DNA from: Bradyrhizobium macuxiense
GTDB lineage: Bacteria > Pseudomonadota > Alphaproteobacteria > Rhizobiales > Xanthobacteraceae
DNA length: 60,074 bases
Assembly: GCF_001542415.1 (NCBI RefSeq)
Contig: NZ_LNCU01000073.1
Coordinates: forward strand, 68,135 to 128,208
Reading direction: 5' to 3'
Below are positions 53,407-60,074 of the stretch, one piece after another. A program made the translations under genes and the position numbers. Position 1 is the first letter of the stretch; each line of letters starts with the position of its first letter. Below the pieces are notes generated by a model. The model made no database searches and had not been told where the DNA came from. It saw only the letters and a program-made list of their open reading frames with translations.

Positions 53407-54288
53407 TTACCGCGTCGGGACCGGCTTGTCGCCGCGATAGTCGTAGAAGCCGCGCTGGGTTTTGCGCCCGAGCCAGCCGGCCTCGACATATTTCACCAGC
53501 AGCGGGCACGGCCGGTACTTGGAATCGGCCAGCCCCTCGTGCAGCACCTGCATGATCGACAGGCAGGTGTCGAGGCCGATGAAGTCGGCAAGCTCGAGCG
53601 GGCCCATCGGATGATGCGCGCCGAGCTTCATCGCGGCATCGATCGCCTCGACGTTACCGACGCCCTCGTAGAGGGTGTAGATCGCCTCGTTGATCATCGG
53701 CAACAGGATGCGGTTGACGATGAAGGCGGGGAAATCCTCTGACACCGCGACCTGCTTGCCGAGCTTGGCGACGAAGGCCTTGGCGGTGTCGAAGGTGACA
53801 TCGTCGGTCGCGATGCCGCGGATCAGCTCGACGAGCTCCATCACCGGCACCGGATTCATGAAATGAATCCCGATGAAGCGTTCGGGGCGATCGGTCGACG
53901 CCGCAAGTCGCGTGATCGAGATCGACGAAGAGTTGGAGGCGATGATCGCCTCGGGCTTCAACGTCGTGCAGACCTCGTGGAAGATCTTGCGCTTGGTCTC
54001 TTCCTTCTCGACCGCCGTCTCGATCACGAGATCGCAATCCGACAGCGCATCGAGCGACTCGGCGGGAGTGATGCGGTCGAGTGCCTGCTTGCGCTCGGCG
54101 TCGCTGATGGCCTTCTTGGCGACCTGACGCGTCAGGTGGCCGTTGATGGTTGCGAGTGCCGATTTCAGCCGATCGGCGGACACGTCATTGAGCACCACGT
54201 CGAAGCCGGCCAGCGCGGCCACATGCGCAATGCCGTTGCCCATCTGGCCCGAACCGATCACGCCGACTTTCTTGATTGCCACCGTCAT
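53407..54288 (-). CDS. hbd: 3-hydroxybutyryl-CoA dehydrogenase
   Basis: The 293-residue enzyme oxidises 3-hydroxyacyl-CoA with NAD(P). It has the Rossmann loop VGVIGSGQMGNGIAHVAA at residues 7-24, the ETAVEKEETKR region, the catalytic His in IGIHFMNPVPVMELVE at about 140, and the C-terminal 3HCDH domain with NRILLPMINEAIYTLYEG and GAHHPMGPLELADFIGLDT. ATG 54288 gives the start MTVAIKKVGVIG; a longer reading to 54336 is less likely. It lies downstream of etfA beyond a clear terminator, so it has its own promoter or read-through. Confidence 0.94.
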   Translation of the reverse strand: MTVAIKKVGVIGSGQMGNGIAHVAALAGFDVVLNDVSADRLKSALATINGHLTRQVAKKAISDAERKQALDRITPAESLDALSDCDLVIETAVEKEETKRKIFHEVCTTLKPEAIIASNSSSISITRLAASTDRPERFIGIHFMNPVPVMELVELIRGIATDDVTFDTAKAFVAKLGKQVAVSEDFPAFIVNRILLPMINEAIYTLYEGVGNVEAIDAAMKLGAHHPMGPLELADFIGLDTCLSIMQVLHEGLADSKYRPCPLLVKYVEAGWLGRKTQRGFYDYRGDKPVPTR

Positions 54289-54437
54289 CTTGTCATCCAC
54301 CGGAACGGCGCGCACATCACGCCTGCCCAATCCCAACGATATCCGAAGCGAAGCCTTCCGGGTGCCCTATTCGCCGGAAAAACGGCCCCTGAGGCCATGA
54401 TGCGATAAGTGATCGCATGATAACCTCTTCTCTTGCC

Positions 54438-54490
54438 AGAGCATGGTCCTTTCGAGACACCCGTTCCCACTTTTCGGGAACATGCTCTGA
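54438..54490. repeat. Family D repeat near the etf terminator
   Basis: AGAGCATGGTCCTTTCGAGAC and CCACTTTTCGGGAACATGCTCT form an imperfect inverted repeat of the AGAGCATG family. It precedes the etf terminator by a few bases. Confidence 0.7.
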
Positions 54491-54531
54491 AAATAATAAC
54501 ACCGGCCGGAGCTTACCCATCCGGCCGGTGT
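54488..54531 (-). terminator. Rho-independent terminator of etfBA
   Basis: On the minus strand ACACCGGCCGGA and TCCGGCCGGTGT form a 12-bp perfect stem with a nine-base loop, followed by TATTATTTT. It begins 9 bases after the etfA stop. Confidence 0.9.
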
Positions 54532-54539
54532 CTTGTCGC

Positions 54540-55490
54540 TTACTTTCCGAGCTTGCCGAGCGCTTCGGTCAGCTCAGGAACCGCCTGGTAGAGGTCGGCG
54601 ACCAGGCCGTAATCGGCGACCTGGAAAATCGGCGCGTCTTCATCCTTGTTGATGGCGACGATCACCTTGGAGTCCTTCATGCCGGCCAGATGCTGGATCG
54701 CGCCGGAGATGCCGACGGCGACATACAGTTCCGGAGCCACCACCTTGCCGGTCTGGCCGACCTGCCAGTCGTTCGGCGCATAGCCGGCATCGACCGCAGC
54801 GCGAGAAGCGCCGACACCGGCGCCGAGCTTGTCGGCGAGCGGTTCGATGTACTTGGCGAAGTTCTCGCGGCTCTGCATCGCACGGCCGCCGGACACGATG
54901 ATCTTCGCCGACGTCAGCTCCGGACGATCGCTCTTGGCGACTTCCTCACCGATGAACGTGGACAGGCCCGGATCGGCCGCTGTGGCGGCGTTCTCAATTG
55001 CCGCGCTGCCGCCCTCGCCGGCTGCGGCGAAGGTCGAGGTGCGGACCGTGATGACCTTCTTGGCGTCCTTTGACTTGACGGTCTGAATCGCGTTGCCGGC
55101 ATAGATCGGCCGTTCAAAGGTGTCGGGCGCGACGACCTTGATGATCTCCGAGACCTGCATGACGTCGAGCAGGGCCGCAACGCGCGGCATCACGTTCTTG
55201 AAGCGCGAGGTCGCCGGCGCGACGAAGGCATCGTAGGACGGCGCCAGCGCCACGATCAGCGCAGCCAGGGGCTCGGCGAGGTCGTGCTCATAGGCCGGAC
55301 CTTCGGCAACCAGCACCTTCGTGACGCCAGCAAGCTTGGCTGCCGCTTCAGCAGCCGCCTTGGTGCCCTGGGCGCCGCCGGCGACCAGCATGTGCACGTC
55401 GCCGCCGAGCTGGCTTGCCGCGGTCAGCGCCTTGTTGGTGGAGTCCTTCAGGGTCTCGTGGTCGTGTTCAGCAATCAACAGTGTCGTCAT
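54540..55490 (-). CDS. etfA: Electron transfer flavoprotein subunit alpha
   Basis: This 316-residue FAD-binding subunit accepts electrons from acyl-CoA dehydrogenases and passes them to ETF:quinone oxidoreductase. The N-terminal nucleotide-like domain begins [20 protein letters not shown], and the C-terminal FAD domain contains [31 protein letters not shown], and [20 protein letters not shown] with NKDEDAPIF. Its ATG overlaps the etfB stop by one base (TGATG), giving a tight etfBA pair. Confidence 0.97.
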   Translation of the reverse strand: MTTLLIAEHDHETLKDSTNKALTAASQLGGDVHMLVAGGAQGTKAAAEAAAKLAGVTKVLVAEGPAYEHDLAEPLAALIVALAPSYDAFVAPATSRFKNVMPRVAALLDVMQVSEIIKVVAPDTFERPIYAGNAIQTVKSKDAKKVITVRTSTFAAAGEGGSAAIENAATAADPGLSTFIGEEVAKSDRPELTSAKIIVSGGRAMQSRENFAKYIEPLADKLGAGVGASRAAVDAGYAPNDWQVGQTGKVVAPELYVAVGISGAIQHLAGMKDSKVIVAINKDEDAPIFQVADYGLVADLYQAVPELTEALGKLGK

Positions 55491-56239
55491 CAGAGAACCC
55501 CGGCTTCGGTCTTGAGCTTGTTCACGAGTTCGGCGACGTCCTTGACCTTGACGCCCGCCTTGCGGCCTGCCGGTTCCGCGGTCTTCAGCACTTCCAGACG
55601 CGGCGTCAGATCGACGCCGTAATCCGACGCGCTCTTGTCGTCGATCGGCTTCTTCTTCGCCTTCATGATGTTGGGCAGCGACGCATAGCGCGGCTCGTTG
55701 AGGCGCAGGTCGGTGGTGACGATCGCCGGGCCCTTGAGCTTGACGGTCTGCAGACCGCCGTCGACTTCGCGCGTGACCTTGAAGTCGGATCCCTCGACCT
55801 CGAGCTTGGAGGCGAAGGTCGCCTGCGACCAGCCGAGCAGCGCGGCCAGCATCTGGCCGGTCTGATTGCTGTCGTCATCGATCGCCTGCTTGCCGAGAAT
55901 GACGAGGCCAGGCTGCTCCGCCTCGACCACCGCCTTCAGGATCTTGGCGACCGCGAGCGGTTCGACATTGCCTTCGGCCTTGACCAGGATGCCGCGATCG
56001 GCGCCCATCGCAAGCCCGGTGCGGATGGTCTCGGAGGCCTGCGCCGGTCCGATCGACACCACCACCACCTCGGTCGCCTTGCCGGCTTCCTTCAGCCGCA
56101 GTGCTTCCTCGACGGCGATCTCGTCGAACGGGTTCATCGACATCTTGACGTTCGCGAGCTCGACGCCCGATCCGTCGCTCTTGACGCGGACCTTGACGTT
56201 GTAGTCGACGACCCGCTTTACCGGCACAAGAACCTTCAT
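55490..56239 (-). CDS. etfB: Electron transfer flavoprotein subunit beta
   Basis: This 249-residue AMP-binding partner of EtfA starts [20 protein letters not shown], with the ETF-beta signatures [16 protein letters not shown] and [20 protein letters not shown]. The ATG at 56239 is preferred over the longer reading because AAGAGGA precedes it. It is the first gene of etfBA, separated by 117 bp from the PduO-type adenosyltransferase gene upstream. Confidence 0.97.
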   Translation of the reverse strand: MKVLVPVKRVVDYNVKVRVKSDGSGVELANVKMSMNPFDEIAVEEALRLKEAGKATEVVVVSIGPAQASETIRTGLAMGADRGILVKAEGNVEPLAVAKILKAVVEAEQPGLVILGKQAIDDDSNQTGQMLAALLGWSQATFASKLEVEGSDFKVTREVDGGLQTVKLKGPAIVTTDLRLNEPRYASLPNIMKAKKKPIDDKSASDYGVDLTPRLEVLKTAEPAGRKAGVKVKDVAELVNKLKTEAGVL

Positions 56240-56356
56240 CGATCCTCTTTCGCTTGATTTTGTGGGTTTCGGTTGGCTGGCGCGGAACCTAAAGGTCCCG
56301 ATACCCCCGGTCAACGCGCCAAAACCAAAAATCCGCCCGCCGGGTTTTGAGCCATT

Positions 56357-56929
56357 TTAACGGTTCTGGCCCGGCACCCACAACACGTCTCCCGCCCCCT
56401 TATTGTTCTGGAAGCGGCTGGCAACGAACAGGAAATCCGATAGGCGGTTCATATACTGGATGCCAGCGGCATTGACCGGCTCATCGGGCCGGGCGGCGAG
56501 TTCCACCATCATGCGTTCCGCACGGCGACATATCGTGCGGGCGAGATGCAGATATGCAGATGCCTGCGTCCCGCCGGGCAGCACGAACGAGGTCAGCGGC
56601 GCGAGCTGATCGTTCAGGCTGTCGATGTCACGCTCAAGCCGTTCGACCTGGCTCGCCAGCATCCGCAAGCGCTCGGCCTTGCCCTCGCGCTCGGGCACCG
56701 CGAGATCGGCACCGAGATCGAACAGATCGTTCTGGATCCGTCCGAGCATCGCATCGAGCTCTGGACTGTCGGCGAGATGCAGCCGCACCACGCCGATCGC
56801 GGCATTGGTCTCATCGACCGTGCCGTAGGCGGCGACGCGCAGATCGTATTTCGGGCGGCGCTCGCCGGAACCGAGCGCGGTGGTGCCGTCATCGCCGGTG
56901 CGCGTGTAGATCCGATTGAGAACGACCAT
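56357..56929 (-). CDS. Cob(I)yrinic acid a,c-diamide adenosyltransferase, PduO type
   Basis: The 190-residue enzyme adenosylates cob(I)alamin with ATP to give coenzyme B12. PduO-type motifs are visible: RIYTRTGDDGTTALGSGERR near the N-terminus (ATP loop), YGTVDETNAAIG, and C-terminal ICRRAERMMVELA with YMNRLSDFLFVASR. The ATG at 56929 gives the conserved start MVVLNRIYTRTGD. It lies between the small HIG1-like gene and etfB. Confidence 0.94.
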   Translation of the reverse strand: MVVLNRIYTRTGDDGTTALGSGERRPKYDLRVAAYGTVDETNAAIGVVRLHLADSPELDAMLGRIQNDLFDLGADLAVPEREGKAERLRMLASQVERLERDIDSLNDQLAPLTSFVLPGGTQASAYLHLARTICRRAERMMVELAARPDEPVNAAGIQYMNRLSDFLFVASRFQNNKGAGDVLWVPGQNR

Positions 56930-56957
56930 AGTGCTGGTCTCCAGGAAGAAGCGTGCG

Positions 56958-57152
56958 CTAGCGTCCCATCGCCCAGACCGCAAGCATGGCGATGACGATC
57001 GCGACGAACTGCAGCAGCACGCGCAGGCGCATCAGTTTCTGCGACGTGTTGGGCGAGCCGCCCTTCATCATGTTGACGAGGCCGAGCAGCAGCACCAGCG
57101 CCACGGCGGCGACGGCGATGGGAAGGATGAACGAGCTGAGAAAGGATGCCAT
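56958..57152 (-). CDS. HIG1-domain small membrane protein
   Basis: This 64-residue protein has two TM segments (about residues 8-28, PIAVAAVALVLLLGLVNMM, and 44-62, VLLQFVAIVIAMLAVWAMG) joined by a loop with SQKLMRLRVLLQ. This is the HIG1 (hypoxia-induced) layout, whose members support cytochrome oxidase assembly. AAGGAT precedes the ATG. It ends 28 bp before the cobalamin adenosyltransferase gene. Confidence 0.78.
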   Translation of the reverse strand: MASFLSSFILPIAVAAVALVLLLGLVNMMKGGSPNTSQKLMRLRVLLQFVAIVIAMLAVWAMGR

Positions 57153-57243
57153 CTTCGGTACATAACACCGCATGACGCGGACTTCCACAGACCCCCGTCA
57201 TGCAACCAACTGGCTTTTCACGGCGTAATATCGGAAGCTGGCT

Positions 57244-58179
57244 TTGTTCTCGGACCGAGCCGTTTTCGACAATGCCGGGTGGAATGTGAAACAGCTTCGT
57301 TACGTCACGCATGTCGTGATCAATGCCTTTTACACGTTCCTCGCCGACGACGGCTGGGCGATCGCAAGCCACATCGCGCTGTCGACGCTGATGGCGCTGT
57401 TTCCGTTCCTGATCGTGCTGACGTCGCTGGCCGGCTTCTTCGGCTCCAAGGAGCTTGCCGACCAGGCCGTCGGGCTGCTGCTGCAGGTCTGGCCGGAGCG
57501 GGTTGCGGAAGCGTTGTCCGGGCAGATCCATGATGTGCTGACACAGACGCGGGGCGACATCCTGACGATCGGTGCGGTGCTCGCGGTCTACTTCGCCTCC
57601 AACGGCGTCGAGGCGTTGCGTGTGGCGCTGAACCGCGCCTATGCCGTGGCCGAGCCGCGGCGCTGGTACTGGCTGCGGCTGGAGTCGATCGGCTACACGC
57701 TGGTCGCGGCAGTCACCTCGTTGGCGATGGCATTCCTGATCGTGCTCGGGCCGCTGATCATCGAGGCGGGGCGGCGCTATATTCCGTTTTTCGTCGAGTC
57801 CAACGAGAGCCTGCTCAACACCGCCCGCTACGGCATCACGATCCTGGCGCTGGTGATCGCGCTCTTCATCCTGCACGCCTGGCTGCCGGCGGGACGACGC
57901 AGCTTCCTGCAGATCCTGCCCGGCATCATCTTCACCGTGGTGGCGTCGCTGATCTCGGGCGTCGGCTTCGGCATGTATCTGGCGCGCTTCGCCAACAATT
58001 ACGTCACGATGTATGCGGGGCTCGCCTCGGTGATCATCGCGCTGGTGTTCCTGTATTTCATCGCTGCAATCTTCGTGTTCGGCGGCGAGCTGAACGCCGC
58101 GATCATCAAGTCGCGGCTGCCACGCGGCGTATCGCTTCAAGCAGCGCAGTCGCTAGCGCCCGCGGAGACACAGGCTTGA
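57244..58179 (+). CDS. YihY/BrkB family inner-membrane protein
   Basis: This 311-residue protein has about six TM segments and the family N-terminal motif ADDGWAIASHIALSTLMALFP at about residues 34-54. A loop with WPERVAEALSGQI and the C-terminal NYVTMYAGLASVIIALVFLYF plus FGGELNAAI complete the BrkB/YihY pattern. Function of the family is not settled; early claims of RNase BN activity were corrected. It starts at a TTG (57244) with GGAAG upstream. Its last 74 bases overlap the 3' end of the convergent hybrid kinase gene. Confidence 0.88.
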   Translation: MFSDRAVFDNAGWNVKQLRYVTHVVINAFYTFLADDGWAIASHIALSTLMALFPFLIVLTSLAGFFGSKELADQAVGLLLQVWPERVAEALSGQIHDVLTQTRGDILTIGAVLAVYFASNGVEALRVALNRAYAVAEPRRWYWLRLESIGYTLVAAVTSLAMAFLIVLGPLIIEAGRRYIPFFVESNESLLNTARYGITILALVIALFILHAWLPAGRRSFLQILPGIIFTVVASLISGVGFGMYLARFANNYVTMYAGLASVIIALVFLYFIAAIFVFGGELNAAIIKSRLPRGVSLQAAQSLAPAETQA

Positions 58180-59416
58180 CCAGGAAGGCGTCGGCGCCGG
58201 CGGCACGCGCGGCCGCCTCGTCCTCGCTGCGGCCGGAGATCCCGATGATCGCGACGCGGCCGTGCGGCGGCGGCAGCGCGCGGATACGCCTGATCGCCTC
58301 AACCCCGCCGATGCCAGGCAGCACCATATCCATCAGCACCGCATCGAACGCACCTTGCCCGACCCGATCGGCAGCGGCTTCGCCCTGACCGATGAATTCG
58401 GCATGGTGACCGAGTTCGGTCAGGATGGTGTTGAGCACCACGCGGCCGAATGGATTGTCCTCCACGCTGAGCAGCCGCAGTCCCTGCGACGCACGCGCGC
58501 CAGCGTCGTCGGACATGATGCTGACGGGTCCCCTGGCCGGTGCGAGCACCACGCTCAGCGTGAAGGTGGTGCCGCCGCCGTCCCGCTGTGCCGCGACGAT
58601 GTCGCCGCCCATCGCCCGCGCGAGCTGCTTGACCGAGGACAGGCCGAGCCCGGCGCCGCCGAACCGCGAGGCGATCGAGACATTGGCCTGTGAGAACGGC
58701 TGGAACAGGCGCCGCACCTCCTGCAGCGTGAGGCCGATACCGCTGTCCGAGATCGCGAAGGCGACGCCGATCTTGCCCTTCGGCGCACGGACCGGGGTGA
58801 CGCGCAGCGCGATGCCGCCCTGCTCGGTGAACTTGACGGCATTGTCGATCAGGTTCTCCAGCGCAGCCCGCAGGCGGACGGGATCGCCGACCGCGAAGGC
58901 CGGCAGCCTGTCCGAGACCTCGACTGTGGCCTGCAGCCCCTTGGCCGCGGCCCGGCCGGCCAGCGAATCGCCGGCGTGCCGCGCCAGCGTCCGCAGATCG
59001 AAGAAATCCTGCCGGACCTCGAGCCCCGGCCCTTCGCTTCGGGCGGCATCGACGAAGAGGGTCGCAAGGCTCGCCAAATGCTCGGCGCCGGTCTTGATGG
59101 TATCGACCCAGCGCCGCTCGCGCTCGCCGAGATCGGAGGTCGCGAGCAGGTTGCTGATCGCCAGGATCCCGGTCAGCGGCGTCCGTACCTCATGGGCGAA
59201 GGCGGCAAGCGCGGTTTCGACCATCCCGCGGCCGGTCTTCGGGGACGCCTTCGGCGCGGCCCGCTTACGGCGCGGCTTCACTGCCGGCTTGGCTGCCGCC
59301 TTCACCGCTGATTTGGACGCACGCGTCCTGGAAGCCCGCGTTATGGACGCACGCGTCCTGGCCGGCGTCCCCTTGGATCGCCGCTTGCTGCGCGGTGCGC
59401 GCGATGTTGCCGCCAT
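58106..59416 (-). CDS. Hybrid histidine kinase/receiver with Lys/Arg/Ala-rich N-terminal tail
   Basis: This 436-residue protein has no membrane segment. Residues 1-62 are very basic and rich in Ala, Ser and Pro, ending AVKPRRKRAAPKASPK. The H-box FAHEVRTPLTGIL is at about residues 72-84, with the ATPase N-box NLIDNAVKFTEQG, G1 ISDSGIGLT and G2 GGAGLGLSSVKQLA at about 235-250. A C-terminal receiver (about 312-436) has the acidic VEDN, phospho-acceptor VLMDMVLPGIGG and KPVS. A separate sensor domain is absent. ATG 59416 has GGAG upstream. The basic tail contains an internal direct DNA repeat and could bind nucleic acid; that is inference. Confidence 0.88.
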   Translation of the reverse strand: MAATSRAPRSKRRSKGTPARTRASITRASRTRASKSAVKAAAKPAVKPRRKRAAPKASPKTGRGMVETALAAFAHEVRTPLTGILAISNLLATSDLGERERRWVDTIKTGAEHLASLATLFVDAARSEGPGLEVRQDFFDLRTLARHAGDSLAGRAAAKGLQATVEVSDRLPAFAVGDPVRLRAALENLIDNAVKFTEQGGIALRVTPVRAPKGKIGVAFAISDSGIGLTLQEVRRLFQPFSQANVSIASRFGGAGLGLSSVKQLARAMGGDIVAAQRDGGGTTFTLSVVLAPARGPVSIMSDDAGARASQGLRLLSVEDNPFGRVVLNTILTELGHHAEFIGQGEAAADRVGQGAFDAVLMDMVLPGIGGVEAIRRIRALPPPHGRVAIIGISGRSEDEAAARAAGADAFLVKPVSPRALATALLEAIRRVAAAT

Positions 59417-59576
59417 GGTCTCCGTGATCCCCGCCCCGGCCACAGCATGGCACGCCGGGAGTGCCAGAGTCACGGCGGGGGTTGGGTGCTCGCCATTGCC
59501 TCGGCGGCATAATCCGAAAGTGTGTTAACGGGCTTTCGCTCGGACAAATCTGCCGCGCCTGCGCAGCCATTGCGCG

Positions 59577-60074
59577 CTATGGCAGATTGACGAGGCGGCG
59601 GATGTCGGAGGGGCTCGCGCCCGCCGCGCGCAACTCGCGCAGCCCGGTCGCGCTGGTCGATTTAGAGAGTTTCTGCCCGGCCGCGTCGCGAATCAGCCGG
59701 TGATGCCGGTACGCCGGTGGGGTGAGGCCAAGCAGTTCCTGCAACAGCCGATGGACGCTGGTCGACCAGAACAGGTCCAGTCCCCGCACCACGTCGGTGA
59801 CGCCTTGCAACGCATCGTCGATCACGACGGAGAGATGGTAGCTGGTCGGGGTCTCCTTGCGCGCCAGGATGACATCGCCCCAGGCTTCCGGCCGCGCGGC
59901 GACGTCCCCGGTTTCACCGGCCGGACCCTCACCCGATTCGCGCCAGCGCAGACCATCCGCGCGCGCCAGCGCTGCCGTCATGTCGAGCCGCAGCGCGTAA
60001 GGCATGCCCTGCCCGATCAGCCGCTCACGCTCCGCAGACGGCAGCGATTTGGCCGTACCAGGATAGAGCGGCGC
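59577..60074 (-). CDS. gluQRS: Glutamyl-Q tRNA(Asp) synthetase (5' end outside the window)
   Basis: GluQRS is a truncated GluRS-like enzyme that glutamylates queuosine on tRNA(Asp). The window holds the last 165 residues: the reading is open to the edge at 60074 with no stop, so the N-terminal part with the HIGH motif is missing. Visible features are RWGDVILARKE-like sequence (AWGDVILARKETPTSYHLSV), VVRGLDLFWSTSVHRLLQ, the HHRLIRDAAGQKLSKS class I KMSKS-type loop and the short end DIRRLVNLP. Lack of the anticodon-binding domain fits GluQRS rather than GltX. Confidence 0.93.
   Translation of the reverse strand, partial: APLYPGTAKSLPSAERERLIGQGMPYALRLDMTAALARADGLRWRESGEGPAGETGDVAARPEAWGDVILARKETPTSYHLSVVIDDALQGVTDVVRGLDLFWSTSVHRLLQELLGLTPPAYRHHRLIRDAAGQKLSKSTSATGLRELRAAGASPSDIRRLVNLP

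Noticed and set aside
1..60074. tRNA or rRNA genes
   Set aside because: No cloverleaf with conserved GTTCGANTC arm and no rRNA-like block was found on either strand in the intergenic stretches.

Overview
This is GC-rich chromosomal DNA that reads as Bradyrhizobium or a very close relative (Alphaproteobacteria, Hyphomicrobiales). The evidence is the 221-residue TlpA next to argH, the order DUF4164-zapA-6S RNA-fau, a tkt-gap-pgk-fba run of the Calvin/glycolysis type, the etfBA-hbd block and many short palindromic repeats between genes. No tRNA, rRNA, insertion sequence, prophage or CRISPR array is visible. About 60 protein genes, one RNA gene and one clear pseudogene fragment can be supported.

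Layout. 1-3121: the yebC-ruvC-ruvA-ruvB repair operon on the minus strand, with ruvB running off the left edge. 3319-6626: two soluble chemoreceptors in tandem. 6790-9390: a minus-strand group made of a DUF4164 protein, zapA, 6S RNA, 5-formyl-THF cyclo-ligase and a YmdB-like phosphodiesterase. 9727-17238: transketolase, GAPDH, PGK, class II aldolase, class I aldolase and a degenerate ThiE-like protein, all forward, followed by a Sel1-repeat protein and an inositol monophosphatase (to 19347). 19509-23876: an RND efflux permease and its lipoprotein adaptor. 24424-26904: a MotA/ExbB-like and MotB/OmpA-like pair with a GNAT gene. 27372-32077: a porin, a small membrane protein, an MpaB-type DUF2236 protein and a DUF2125 protein, with a decayed copy of the DUF2125 3' end on the other side of the DUF2236 gene.

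32187-39254: ChaC, an ankyrin protein, a second RND permease without adaptor, a redoxin and an aldehyde dehydrogenase. 39530-47238: envelope and division functions (PlsC, YdcF, FtsEX, a zinc-ribbon DUF3426 protein, a single-domain response regulator and the large TIGR02302 membrane protein). 47407-48897: a carboxymuconolactone-decarboxylase-family protein and a beta-hydroxyacid dehydrogenase. 49087-52932: lysA-lptM-argH facing tlpA. 53037-57152: a YjfB-like small protein, 3-hydroxybutyryl-CoA dehydrogenase, EtfAB, a PduO-type cobalamin adenosyltransferase and a HIG1-type membrane protein. 57244-60074: a YihY/BrkB membrane protein, a hybrid histidine kinase with a histone-like basic tail, and the 3' part of gluQRS.

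Most of the window is conserved housekeeping sequence. The least explained parts are the MotAB/ExbB-like stator pair away from flagellar genes, the two chemoreceptors sharing one C-terminal domain (one with a built-in PilZ-like module), the DUF2125 scar around the DUF2236 gene, the Ser/Ala/Gly-rich insert in the orphan RND permease, the basic tail on the histidine kinase and one repeat inserted into another at about 39.3 kb.
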